Below are positions 1-8,460 of a stretch of DNA of 64,000 bases, in pieces. Below the pieces are notes generated by a model, which was not told the DNA's origin, did not search any database, and saw only the letters and a program-made list of their open reading frames with translations. Numbering within the stretch: position 1 is the first letter of the stretch; every line of letters begins with the position of its first letter. Origin of the DNA: Nocardia sp. NBC_00565 (GTDB lineage: Bacteria; Actinomycetota; Actinomycetes; Mycobacteriales; Mycobacteriaceae); NCBI RefSeq assembly GCF_036345915.1, contig NZ_CP107785.1:3782001-3846000 (forward strand), read 5' to 3'. Made by a program: the position numbers and the translations under genes.

Positions 1-1221
1 CCAGGCCCAGATACGGTCGGCCCGGTGGTGGGGGGGTGAGCACGAAGGCGATGAGTAGGCGGCGGATCTCCGGTAGGGTGAAGGCGATCATGTCTTCGTT
101 GGTTTCGGCGATTCCCCTTTTGCGGCAATGGTTTTCGACGCTGCCAGCCAGGCGAGGGCGAGCATCGACAGGGTGATGTGGGCGTACCAGGCGCGCCAGG
201 TACGGACCTGGTAGTGGTCGAGCCCGGCCTCGCCCTTGGCCTGCTGAAACGCCTCCTCGATATGCCACCGGGATCCAGCGGTCCAAGCCAGGTCGACCAG
301 TCGGGAGGCATGCGGCCCGTAGCAGAGGTAGTAGGCGATCTCGGTTGGGTTGCTGATGCTGCGGCGCGCGAGCAGCCAGTGCCCGCGCCCGCGGGCCCAG
401 GTGCCGTCGATGGGGCGCCGAGCCCAGTCGTATTCGCGCGGCCCGTGCGCGCCGGCGCCGACCGACAGCCGCTGCCATGCCGACGCTGGTAGTTCGGCGA
501 TCAGTACATCAGCGCGTTCGATGCGGTCTGCGCGGGTACATACCTGTTGGTCGCAGCGGGTGGCCACCACGTAGAACACGTCGCGTGCGTCCAGCCAGTC
601 GCGCAGGTAACCGGCTTGGCCGTAAGCCTCATCGGCAGTGAACCACGCGAAGGGCACCCCTGCGGCCAGGGCTCGCTCGAGCATCGTGATCATCAACCGC
701 GGCTTCTCGGCGAACCCGACCTCGTCGGGGATCCCGGCGGCTCGGCAGCGGTCACGGTCGCCGGTCCACGAGACCGGAACATACAGTTCACGATCGATCA
801 GGGCATGCCCACGGGCCGAGGCGTACGCCAAGAACACCCCGACCTGACAATTTTCGATACGACCGGCCGTGCCCGAGTACTGGCGTTGCACCCCAGCAGA
901 TTTCACGCCCTTCTTCAGGAAACCGGTCTCGTCACCGGCCAGCACCGCCTCCGGGTCACCGAGATGTTCGACCACGTAGGCCCGTACGTCATCACGCACC
1001 CCGTCGACAGCCCAGTCAGCCTTGCGCAGCAACCGCTGCATCCCCTCCGGGCCCGCCTCACCCGCACGCTCGGCGAGTGTCCACCCGTTCTTGCGTTCCA
1101 GACCAGCCAACAGCCCCGATACATACTCACGCGCCCGAGCCCGCGGCTCCGACCGCGCGAACCGGACCCCGATCCGCGACATCAACGAATCAAACTCGGC
1201 CACAACACGATCCAACACCAC
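1..1221 (-). CDS. IS701-family transposase, C-terminus in the -1 frame, cut by the window edge
   Basis: DDE transposase starting with GTG at 1221. The main frame gives 377 residues to a stop at 88. Candidate catalytic acidic residues lie in LAGDETGF, WFTADEAYG and WHIEEAFQQAKGE. The last residues of this frame are unlike the family. In the -1 frame, from about 115 down to position 1, the reading becomes EDMIAFTLPEIRRLLIAFVL, which is the expected IS701 C-terminus. The switch falls on an AAAAGGGG run (about 113-120). This is either a programmed -1 frameshift or a disabling indel. The far end of the element is outside the window. Confidence 0.8.
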
Positions 1222-1263
1222 ACGTCAGATCTACCAGCATCAACTCATGTAGGTGTCGTTGCA

Positions 1264-1288
1264 GTACTAAAGGCAAGGCCGCGCAGTT
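1264..1288. repeat. Left target duplication plus left TIR of the IS4 element
   Basis: GTACTAAAGG (1264-1273) is followed directly by the left inverted repeat (1274-1288). Confidence 0.92.
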
Positions 1289-1332
1289 AACGCGTGAGCT
1301 GGTGTGTCAAGCGGGGTGGGGTGGTGAGTGGG

Positions 1333-1402
1333 GACAGCGGAACTGTTGGTAGAGAGGTGTTGTCCGCCAAGACAATCCGCTCGATCGAGGAGTTCCGCTG
1401 TC
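1333..1402. repeat. 12-bp inverted repeat upstream of the IS4 transposase
   Basis: GACAGCGGAACT (1333-1344) and its exact complement AGTTCCGCTGTC (1391-1402) are separated by 46 nt. They lie inside the IS between its left end and the transposase start at 1446. Such an arrangement could fold in mRNA read in from outside and hide the start, or act as a subterminal transposase site. No experimental meaning can be assigned from sequence. Confidence 0.6.
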
Positions 1403-1445
1403 AGTTCAGTGTGTCATTGATCGTTCCTCGCCGGTCGCGGAGGGT

Positions 1446-2738
1446 GTGTTCGCGCCGGGGCATCTGGGGGAACTGACCCGGATCGTGTCGTTCGACCTGG
1501 TCGACGCGGCGCTGGAAACGGCCGGTGCCGTGCGGTCACGAGTGCGGCTGCTGCCGTCGCGGGTGGTGGTGTATCTGCTGCTGGCCGGAGCGTTGTTCTC
1601 CGATATCGGGTATCGGCAGGTATGGGCGCGGTTGTGTGCCGGGCTGCCCGGCGGATCGTTCGTGTGTCCTGGTTCCCCGGCCTTGTCACAGGCGTTGCGC
1701 CGCGTCGGGGTCAAACCCCTGAAGGCGTTGTTCGATCTGCTCGCCGGCCCGGCCGCCGGGACCCGGCGGTGGCGGGGACTGCTGGTGTGCGCGATCGACG
1801 GCACCAGTGTGTTCGTGGCTGACAGCCCAGGCAACGTGGCCGAGTTCGGGCGTCACGGCGGCGGTCACGCCCAGGCTGGGTATCCGATGCTGCGGTTGCT
1901 GACGGTGGTGGCGTGTGGCACCCGCACCGTCGTCGATGTCGTGTTCGGCCCGTTGCGGATCGCGGAAACAGCCTATGCACCACAACTTTTGGGGTGCCTG
2001 CGCCCAGGCATGCTGTTGCTGGCCGACCGGAACTTCGCGGTCACGGCGTTGATCGAGCAGATCACCGGCACCGGAGCAGATCTGCTGATCCGCGCCAAAC
2101 TCAACCGGCGCGTCCCCGCGATCGCGCGGTTGGGTGACAGATCGTGGCTGACCCGCACCGGTACGGCGACCGTGCGCGTGATCGACGCCGAGATCGCCGT
2201 CAGCTGCGCCGGCGGGCCACGCCGGGTCGAGCGGTACCGGCTGATCACAACCCTGACCGACGACAAGCGTTATCCAGCAAAGGAATTGGTGGATCTCTAC
2301 CATCAGCGGTGGGAGATCGAAACCAGCTATTTCGAACTGAAATCGACCATCCTCGGCGGGCGGGTGCTGCGCGCCCGCACCCCGGCCGGGGTCGCCCAAG
2401 AGGTCTACGCCTTGTTGATCACCTACCAGGCGCTGCGCACCGCGATCGCCGATACCGCGCTCGCCACACCGAGTTTCAGCCCCGACCGCGGCAGTTTCAC
2501 CATCGCCGTGCACACCGCCCGCGATCAGCTCATCCAGGCCACCGGAGTTCTCGCCACCACCACGATCAACCTGATCGGCACCATCGGCCGCGCGGTCCTG
2601 TCCAGCCCGATGCCACTACGACGCCAACGCTCCAGCCCCCGCATCGTCAAACGTGCCATCTCCAAACACCGCGCCAAGGGCGACATCGACCGCAACATCT
2701 ACAAAACCCAGATCAGCGTTCATATCCTGCCCGGTTGA
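1446..2738 (+). CDS. IS4-family transposase
   Basis: 430 residues with an RNase-H-like DDE core. The first Asp is in CAIDGTSVF (about residues 115-123), the second in LLADRNFAV, and the Glu is in the YHQRWEIETSYFELK block. That block matches the IS4 signature Y-2-R-3-E-6-K exactly. The start is GTG at 1446. The frame is open upstream to 1353 but has no other ATG, GTG or TTG, so 1446 is the best start although the GGAGG at 1439-1443 is very close. It is the only gene of the element and looks intact. Confidence 0.9.
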   Translation: MFAPGHLGELTRIVSFDLVDAALETAGAVRSRVRLLPSRVVVYLLLAGALFSDIGYRQVWARLCAGLPGGSFVCPGSPALSQALRRVGVKPLKALFDLLAGPAAGTRRWRGLLVCAIDGTSVFVADSPGNVAEFGRHGGGHAQAGYPMLRLLTVVACGTRTVVDVVFGPLRIAETAYAPQLLGCLRPGMLLLADRNFAVTALIEQITGTGADLLIRAKLNRRVPAIARLGDRSWLTRTGTATVRVIDAEIAVSCAGGPRRVERYRLITTLTDDKRYPAKELVDLYHQRWEIETSYFELKSTILGGRVLRARTPAGVAQEVYALLITYQALRTAIADTALATPSFSPDRGSFTIAVHTARDQLIQATGVLATTTINLIGTIGRAVLSSPMPLRRQRSSPRIVKRAISKHRAKGDIDRNIYKTQISVHILPG

Positions 2739-2756
2739 CAACCGAGCAGAAACCCA

Positions 2757-2781
2757 AACTGCGCGGCCTTGGTACTAAAGG
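2757..2781. repeat. Right TIR plus right target duplication of the IS4 element
   Basis: AACTGCGCGGCCTTG (2757-2771) is the right inverted repeat. It is followed directly by the second GTACTAAAGG copy (2772-2781). Confidence 0.92.
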
Positions 2782-2829
2782 ACACCGGGACTTGAATCCG
2801 GCGCGTCTAGCCAGTTCCGCGACACTCCT
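2772..2829 (-). pseudogene. tRNA-Leu(CAA)-like 5' half at the IS junction
   Basis: Read on the minus strand, this stretch has a D-arm GCG-GAACTGGCTAGA-CGC, then an anticodon arm with loop TTCAAGT (anticodon CAA), then the start of a variable arm (GTGTCC). This is characteristic of bacterial tRNA-Leu. With the IS removed, the sequence runs GGTGTC...GACACC, but no T-arm (GTTCRA) or 3' acceptor follows. The sequence then enters the region upstream of the IS701 transposase. A tRNA fragment used as an insertion site is a plausible reading. It is not a functional tRNA as seen. Confidence 0.5.
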
Positions 2830-3640
2830 TGCCGCTCATCAGCATGCATTCCTCGGACACCATTTTCGCCACCCCCCTGACCGCATCATCAGGCAGACAC
2901 ACCAGCGCGACGCACCGAATCAACCCCGCCGCAGTGCATCTCGTAACTTGGCGCGATGATCTTCCACCGCTGCCCCTGGGGCTGGAGCGGCCGAGCCCGA
3001 CCCGCACGGTTACGGTGACGACGGGCCACTGTGAAACGACCGGATCGGGCCGCAACACCACCTCAACGTCTCCCCGATCTCCCCTACCGACCGCGACACC
3101 AATAGTTGCTGGCGCGCATCTACAGGGCGGCAATGAGGCTGAATCACCCGCCCATCGAGGAGCGCACATCCACCTCGAATCCCGGTTCTATTACCACAGA
3201 GGATGACTCACGGATAGGACCGTGAATCAAGGACCGTAACTTGAACCGGAATCACTAATCCTCGCTGCTGTCCATCGAGACGACCACCTTGTCCCGAGCA
3301 TCAACCGATCCCGCACCGACAGTTCAGCGACGGCAATCAATCATCCAAACAACACCGATCCGATCGCCCTCAGCTTCCGTAATCGCAAACCCGCCAGGAT
3401 GATTCGAGAACGCACGGGACACGCTCCGCCGGACAGCCCAAACTTGTTGTGGCGCAATCACCGAAAACACGCTTTCATGGAACTGGGATGACGTGCGAAT
3501 CGGCACGAAAGCGATCACTCATGTCTCCGATGCCCGCCCCACACCGAGCGGCCCAGCCCCGACTCATGGCTCCAACACCAACCTCATGGTCAGTCGTTGA
3601 CAATCCGCCACTGGCGACCACAGCACCATCTGCGCCCTGA
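2830..3640. other. Gene-poor region
   Basis: About 800 bases with noticeably lower GC than the flanks. Short frames exist on both strands, but none has a convincing ribosome site, codon bias or recognisable product. I see no RNA gene or repeat here. It may be decayed accessory DNA next to the insertion sequences. Confidence 0.5.
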
Positions 3641-3808
3641 ATGCCAGTCACACCGGTGGACAACGACTCTCACGATCGAGACTGGACACCCGAGGAACTC
3701 GCATACCTCGACAAAGTATCCGAAGAGCTGGCCGGTCCACTGACCGAACGCCAACTCACACTCCTGCGACGTTGGTGGAACGGCGGCTACCGCACCTCAG
3801 CCGAGTAG
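3641..3808 (+). CDS. Small hypothetical protein, 55 aa
   Basis: Starts with ATG at 3641, directly after an in-frame TGA. The product is acidic in its first half (WTPEELAYLDKVSEELAGP) and ends with a tryptophan-rich basic stretch (RRWWNGGYR). The predicted content is helical. I recognise no family. There is no strong Shine-Dalgarno sequence. It stands alone in gene-poor DNA and could be the tail of a lost gene, but the composition looks protein-like. Confidence 0.4.
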   Translation: MPVTPVDNDSHDRDWTPEELAYLDKVSEELAGPLTERQLTLLRRWWNGGYRTSAE

Positions 3809-3938
3809 TACCCGATCACCGCCTCAGGACATCCACATCCGATCTCGTGCGCACCGCCCGGCGCCCATCACTTCCAACGCCCGACGCCATCTTTCGGCCG
3901 CGTATGCCCGGCGGCAGGCGCGGGAACCCTCCCCCGCC

Positions 3939-4841
3939 CTATCCCGCCGCCGCATGATAACGGTCGCGATGCTCGGTCCACGGACGCTGCCGCTGCTCCT
4001 CGCTCATCGCCAACAACTCACGCAACTTCACCCACGCCAACTCATCAGTCGGCGTATACACCTGCATCCACGCATGCGGCAACGACGGCAAACTCATACT
4101 CGTCAAAAACATCTCCAACTCCCCCACCGCCAAATTACGGACCTGCTTCGTCCGACTCGCCGGCACCGCCACATCATTACGCGCCCACAACGACGCGAAA
4201 TCCTCACTCTCACCACACAACCCAGTAATAAAATCCTCCCAACCGGGATCACCCAAATTCTTCGCATACGCGCCACGCAAATAACCGACCATCCGGCGCA
4301 GATCGTCCCAATTATGGTGATAGGTGTTGCAACACTGCGGAGTCAGAAACACCCGACGCACGACATTGCGCTCACCGAGCAGAAAACCCGGACACAACGC
4401 CTCATACGGCTTGTTATGAGCCAACACGTCATAACGCGCGCTCAACACCACCGCCGGGAGCGGCTCGAGATGATCCAGAATCACCTGAAGCTCCTCCGGC
4501 AACGCGGTACCCGCGTGCGCGGTCGGCACGGTGGGCACATCGGCGAGGCGGTACAGATGCGCCTTCTCCGCGGCATCCAGCGACAACGTCCGCGCCACCG
4601 CATTCAACACCTGCACACTCACATTTATGCTGCGCCCTTGTTCAAGCCACGTGTACCAGGTGATCCCGATGCCGGCCAGCTGCGCGACCTCCTCGCGGCG
4701 CAGGCCCGGCGTCCGACGGCGCGGGCCGGGCGGCAGTCCGACCTCGTCGGGGGTGATCCGCGCTCGCCGCGACTTCAGGAAGGCGCCTAACTCGGCGCGG
4801 CGCGCCTTGCGCACCGCGCGAACGTCCACTAGATCGGCCAT
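3939..4841 (-). CDS. XRE-family regulator with MmyB-like ligand-binding domain
   Basis: 300 residues from ATG at 4841. Residues about 10-85 form a helix-turn-helix with the family signature RRTPGLRREEVAQLAGI-WYTWLEQGR. Residues about 105-270 are an MmyB-type sensor domain (ARYDVLAHN, then NTYHHNWDD). Family members bind fatty-acid-like ligands and often repress nearby oxidoreductase or exporter genes. It is last in a minus-strand group with the NIS-synthetase-like and hemerythrin genes. A 25-nt site 33-57 nt upstream recurs before the MFS exporter at 15577, suggesting autoregulation plus control of that exporter. Confidence 0.85.
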   Translation of the reverse strand: MADLVDVRAVRKARRAELGAFLKSRRARITPDEVGLPPGPRRRTPGLRREEVAQLAGIGITWYTWLEQGRSINVSVQVLNAVARTLSLDAAEKAHLYRLADVPTVPTAHAGTALPEELQVILDHLEPLPAVVLSARYDVLAHNKPYEALCPGFLLGERNVVRRVFLTPQCCNTYHHNWDDLRRMVGYLRGAYAKNLGDPGWEDFITGLCGESEDFASLWARNDVAVPASRTKQVRNLAVGELEMFLTSMSLPSLPHAWMQVYTPTDELAWVKLRELLAMSEEQRQRPWTEHRDRYHAAAG

Positions 4842-4873
4842 CCTGAGATGATCCCTCAAACCGCTAGCAGTAT

Positions 4874-4898
4874 CCAGGTGCTGCCAGTACCAGTTTTG
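4874..4898. promoter_or_regulatory. Putative operator of the MmyB-type regulator
   Basis: A 25-nt stretch, core GCTGCCAGTACCAGT, lies between the NIS-like gene and the regulator start. It matches 22 of 25 positions of 15507-15531 upstream of the MFS exporter. Sharing between a regulator's own promoter and a distant exporter promoter suggests a binding site. Confidence 0.55.
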
Positions 4899-4906
4899 GC
4901 GTGCCG

Positions 4907-6130
4907 TCAGCGCCAGTGCGGGCGGCGCGCGGTGTCGACCAATCGCCACTTCTCCGGCGGCGCGGTGTCGTCGTAGTAGTAGACGGTGTTCGGCAGCAGT
5001 GTTTCCGAGAACGCGCCGGCCTCGGCGGCGAAGGTGGCTCGGGCGGCCTCGTGCAGCACGTCCGAGTCGGCGCCGAGGCGCTTGCGCGCGAGCTCGGCGA
5101 GGTAGTCGAGGGCATGGTGGCCCATGAAGCTGTCGTAGGTCAGACTGCCGATATGCGGCGCCGGGACCGGCAGATCGTTGCCGATGACATTCATCGGCGG
5201 TAAGGGGCGGTCCAGCCCCTGCTGTCGGCGGATCTCGGGGTCGACGTAGACACCGCAATCGCGATATCGCACTTCGACCTCGCGCGCGTCGAGGGTGAAC
5301 GACACCAGGGCGTTCTGGCCGTGCGGTTCCAACAGGCACCCTGTCGAGATGGCCGTGCGCACCCACAGGCGAATCATCGGCGAAATTATCCGGTCGGCGA
5401 TGAACGTCTCCGCCCGAACACCGCTCACCTCGACCAACTGTTCGAGCAGTGTCGGATCTTCCGAGGCTCGAATGTCGTTGCCGTACAGGGCGAACAGCGG
5501 CACCGTATAGGTGCCGCCATCGAAGGGCGGAGCGTCACGCACCACGAATCCCCAAGCGTCGCTTCCGGATCCGAATACACCACCGCATACTTCAGCCAAA
5601 CAGGGAGCGTTCAGAGCTGCAAGCTCGTCGGCCACCCACAATTCCAACTCGATCATGGGCTTGCGCAGCCGCCGAGTGAATCGCGATATCCGACGCGGAT
5701 AGTGCAGCTTGAGCTGGTGGGGTTGTACCGCCGCGCCGTCGATCGTCTCGACGAACACCGTGCGCGCGTTGGCCAGCGGCACCACTTCGAACAGCGGCCC
5801 CGGCGCGCAATCGAGCAACTCCGCGCGTCCGACGAGGTCAGCGGATGCCAAGGCATCGGGATGCACAGGAAGCAGCATGCGCTCACCATCGTGGTACAGC
5901 TGCGGCAGTGCCGACGCGATGCTGTTCGTCTGAAGCCCCCCGAGCGTCTCGGGAACCCAGAAGCTCGGCATCGTGAACGACCGGGTGCCCCACTGCGGGT
6001 GGAACACCGGCGAGATGTCGGTGATATCGGCGTACTTGCTGTACGTTCGGGTGCCGCCGCCGAGGTAGCGCTCGGCGGCATGCCACCACTCGATCGGATC
6101 GGCCGCCGCGAGCAGGTGCATGCCGATCAC
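4907..6130 (-). CDS. IucA/IucC-family (NIS synthetase-like) protein, short form
   Basis: 407 residues. Family landmarks are LLPVHP (about residues 86-91), the basic HQLKLHYPRRISRFTRRL block, and the LEPHGQNALV...VRYRDCG segment that in NIS synthetases lines the ATP/substrate cleft. NIS synthetases join carboxylates to amines in siderophore assembly and are usually 580-620 residues. This protein lacks the N-terminal third, including the GHPxHPxxK ATP-binding segment. It begins 6 nt after the hemerythrin gene, so the two are probably co-transcribed. No other siderophore gene is nearby, so it may be divergent or inactive. Confidence 0.7.
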   Translation of the reverse strand: MIGMHLLAAADPIEWWHAAERYLGGGTRTYSKYADITDISPVFHPQWGTRSFTMPSFWVPETLGGLQTNSIASALPQLYHDGERMLLPVHPDALASADLVGRAELLDCAPGPLFEVVPLANARTVFVETIDGAAVQPHQLKLHYPRRISRFTRRLRKPMIELELWVADELAALNAPCLAEVCGGVFGSGSDAWGFVVRDAPPFDGGTYTVPLFALYGNDIRASEDPTLLEQLVEVSGVRAETFIADRIISPMIRLWVRTAISTGCLLEPHGQNALVSFTLDAREVEVRYRDCGVYVDPEIRRQQGLDRPLPPMNVIGNDLPVPAPHIGSLTYDSFMGHHALDYLAELARKRLGADSDVLHEAARATFAAEAGAFSETLLPNTVYYYDDTAPPEKWRLVDTARRPHWR

Positions 6131-6136
6131 CCTAAT

Positions 6137-6709
6137 TCAGCGGGAGCTGTCACCCTGGCGGTGACGCAAGTCCCGCAGCACATCTCGGACCCGGTCGAAT
6201 ACGGCCAGCGGCGGGCTCATCACCAGATTCGCCAGGCCGGTTTCACCAGCGTGCGGATGCGGGCGAGTCGGTGCGAGCCTTTCGGCGGCGCGCACCATTC
6301 CGGCCCAGCGTTCGAGCTGATTCACCGAGAACTGCTTACGCAGGAACGGGAATTCCTCACTCTCCTCCTGTGCGGCATGCGCGGCGAAGGCATCGGCGAA
6401 ATCGGAGAGCTTCTTATCGAAGTCGGGATGGTCGACGCCGAGATCGTAGAGTTCGGCAAGGCCACGCTTGACGTGATTCTCCTCGTCCAGCCTGGGCCGC
6501 ACGATGTCATCGGCGCCGAATGCGGCACGCCGCGCCACCGGATGGACCACTTCCTCCTCGGCGGTTTCGTGCACCGCCAGCAATCGCACCAAATCGGTGA
6601 ACAGTTCCCGCTTATCCGCCTCGCCCGTTTTCAGCTTGTCGAGCAGGTGCCGGATCTGCTCGTGCTGAGCGGTCAGGAGGTCGATCACATTCTCATCCAG
6701 ATTTCCCAT
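6137..6709 (-). CDS. Hemerythrin HHE-domain protein
   Basis: 190 residues from ATG at 6709, preceded by GAGGTG. Metal-ligand histidines and carboxylates appear in AQHEQIRHLLD, AVHETAEEEVVHP, EENHVKR and AAHAAQEESEEFPFL, the four-helix HHE pattern. Such proteins bind a di-iron centre and are linked to oxygen, NO or redox sensing. It is first in the minus-strand group with the NIS-like and MmyB genes. A long palindrome lies upstream at 6864-6904, between it and the divergent monooxygenase operon. Confidence 0.85.
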   Translation of the reverse strand: MGNLDENVIDLLTAQHEQIRHLLDKLKTGEADKRELFTDLVRLLAVHETAEEEVVHPVARRAAFGADDIVRPRLDEENHVKRGLAELYDLGVDHPDFDKKLSDFADAFAAHAAQEESEEFPFLRKQFSVNQLERWAGMVRAAERLAPTRPHPHAGETGLANLVMSPPLAVFDRVRDVLRDLRHRQGDSSR

Positions 6710-6863
6710 CGTGCACCTCACTTCTGCCGCGACGGCATGAATGAATACATCCTCCCTCGCGAGCCGACCCACGCGCCACGTTTCCGCGCGCAAGCTCCCG
6801 GCGAACCACGACCGGGCCGTTGATCAGCGGCGATCGCGACATCCCTTGACACCGGCGCACCGT

Positions 6864-6904
6864 AAAGGAATCATGTGATTCTATTGGAATCGGATGATTC
6901 CTTT
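6864..6904. promoter_or_regulatory. Large dyad / tandem palindromic operators
   Basis: An 18-nt arm (6864-6881) and a near-exact inverse (6887-6904, 16 of 18 matching) are separated by TATTG. Each arm contains its own palindrome: GAATCATGTGATTC (6868-6881) and GAATCGGATGATTC (6887-6900), centred 19 bp apart. This suits cooperative binding of a dimeric regulator, most simply the TetR protein encoded at 9355 at the end of the downstream operon. Confidence 0.7.
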
Positions 6905-6975
6905 GAGGCAACGGCGCTCGTCTCGTTCGCCTGATATGCGCGGTGCGGACTGCTGGTCCGCGGCGAGGAGTGCGG

Positions 6976-8460
6976 ATGGATCACCCAACACCGGAACCCC
7001 GGGCCGAACATCTGCCGATCGTCGTCATCGGCGCTGGATTCGCCGGAATCGGGTTGGCGGTGAAATTGCATGCGGCCGGATTTCACGACTTCGTAATCCT
7101 CGAACGCGGCGCCGATCTCGGGGGCACCTGGAGCGCCAATACCTATCCGGGCTGTGCGTGCGATGTGCCATCGATGCTGTACTCGTATTCCTTTGCCCCG
7201 AATCCGAATTGGTCGCGCCGCTACGGCACCCAACCGGAGATCCTCGACTATTTGCGCGGTGTGGCCGAGAAATACGGTGTGCCGCAGCATATTCGATACA
7301 ACACCGAAGTGCTCGACGCGAAATGGGAGGAGTCCGTTGGACGGTGGCGCATCCGCACCGCACAGGGGTCGCTGACTGCCGATGTTCTGATTTCGGCGAT
7401 CGGGCCGTTCAGTGAGGCACAGATCCCCCGACTGCCCGGTAGCGCGAATTTCACCGGAGCTCAGTTCCATTCCCTGCATTGGGATCACGAGCACGATTTG
7501 ACCGGTGAGCGGGTCGCGGTGATCGGCACCGGCGCGTCCGCGGTGCAGTTCATTCCCGAGATCCAACCCGCGGTGGGGCGACTGACGGTGTTCCAGCGCT
7601 CGGCGCCGTGGATCGTGCCGCGCATGGATTGGGCGACCAGTCCGATCGAGCGCACGCTGCTGCGTCGGATGCCGCTGCTGGGCAAGACGATCCGCGCGGC
7701 CTACTTCACCGGCATCGAGGGGTTCGGCCTGGTCGGGTTCGTGGACAAGCGCTTCCGGCATCCCTTCGAGGCGCTCGGCCGTTGGCAGTTACGACGACAG
7801 GTTCGCGATGCGGCGCTGCGTCGGAAGCTGACGCCCGACTACATGATCGGCTGCAAACGCGCGATCTTCTCCGACGCCTACTACCCCGCCCTGAGCCAGC
7901 CGAATGTCGAGGTGGAGACCTCCGGCATCGCCGAGGTGCGGCCGCGCTCGATCGTCACCGCGGACGGCACCGAACACGAGGTGGACACCATCATCTGGGG
8001 TACCGGATTCGGCGTGCCACCAGGGATATTCGAGGCCATTCACGACACCGGCGGGCGCACGCTCGCGCAGCTGTACCGCGACCGCCCGCAAAGCTATCTC
8101 GGCACCACGGTCACCGGATTTCCCAACTTCTTCACCACCCTGGGCCCGTTCGGCGCGGCCGGGAATCAGTCGGCGATCTTCATGATCGAGGCCCAGATAC
8201 GCTATATCGTGGACGCGGTAAAGAACATGCGCGACAACAATCTTCGCCGGATCGAGGTGCGCCCGCAGGCGCAGCAGGCATTTCTGGACGAGATGGAGCA
8301 GCGCAGCCGCGACACCGTCTGGGTGACCGGCGGCTGCCGCAGCTACTACCAAACCGCCGACGGACATCACAACGCCGGCCTCTATCCGAACTGGAGCTTC
8401 GAATACGCCAGCCGCACAAAGCGATTCGACTCCGACGCCTATCATACCGAGGCATCATGA
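6976..8460 (+). CDS. Flavin-containing (Baeyer-Villiger-type) monooxygenase
   Basis: 494 residues. ATG at 6976 is chosen because GAGGAG lies just upstream. The FAD dinucleotide fold is VVIGAGFAGIGLAVKL (about residues 16-31), and a second, NADPH-type Rossmann motif is VAVIGTGASAVQ (about 190). The segment GGTWSANTYPGCACDVPS is typical of class B flavoprotein monooxygenases. These use NADPH and O2 to insert oxygen into ketones or oxidise heteroatoms. It overlaps the SDR gene by 4 nt (ATGA), forming an operon with SDR and TetR genes that resembles a ketone/alcohol catabolic unit. Confidence 0.9.
   Translation: MDHPTPEPRAEHLPIVVIGAGFAGIGLAVKLHAAGFHDFVILERGADLGGTWSANTYPGCACDVPSMLYSYSFAPNPNWSRRYGTQPEILDYLRGVAEKYGVPQHIRYNTEVLDAKWEESVGRWRIRTAQGSLTADVLISAIGPFSEAQIPRLPGSANFTGAQFHSLHWDHEHDLTGERVAVIGTGASAVQFIPEIQPAVGRLTVFQRSAPWIVPRMDWATSPIERTLLRRMPLLGKTIRAAYFTGIEGFGLVGFVDKRFRHPFEALGRWQLRRQVRDAALRRKLTPDYMIGCKRAIFSDAYYPALSQPNVEVETSGIAEVRPRSIVTADGTEHEVDTIIWGTGFGVPPGIFEAIHDTGGRTLAQLYRDRPQSYLGTTVTGFPNFFTTLGPFGAAGNQSAIFMIEAQIRYIVDAVKNMRDNNLRRIEVRPQAQQAFLDEMEQRSRDTVWVTGGCRSYYQTADGHHNAGLYPNWSFEYASRTKRFDSDAYHTEAS

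Larger units (their letters stand above)
1274..2771 (+). mobile_element. Complete IS4-family insertion sequence (1498 bp)
   Basis: The element is bounded by perfect 15-bp terminal inverted repeats: CAAGGCCGCGCAGTT at 1274-1288 and its reverse complement at 2757-2771. It carries one transposase gene. A 10-bp direct repeat, GTACTAAAGG, abuts both ends (1264-1273 and 2772-2781). That fits the 10-12 bp target duplication typical of IS4-type elements. Intact ends, target duplication and ORF suggest a recent, potentially active insertion. Confidence 0.93.

Noticed and set aside
7608..8456. Upstream extension of the SDR frame through the monooxygenase gene
   Set aside because: The SDR starts at 8457, where it overlaps the FMO stop by ATGA; the upstream part is an out-of-frame reading of the FMO gene.
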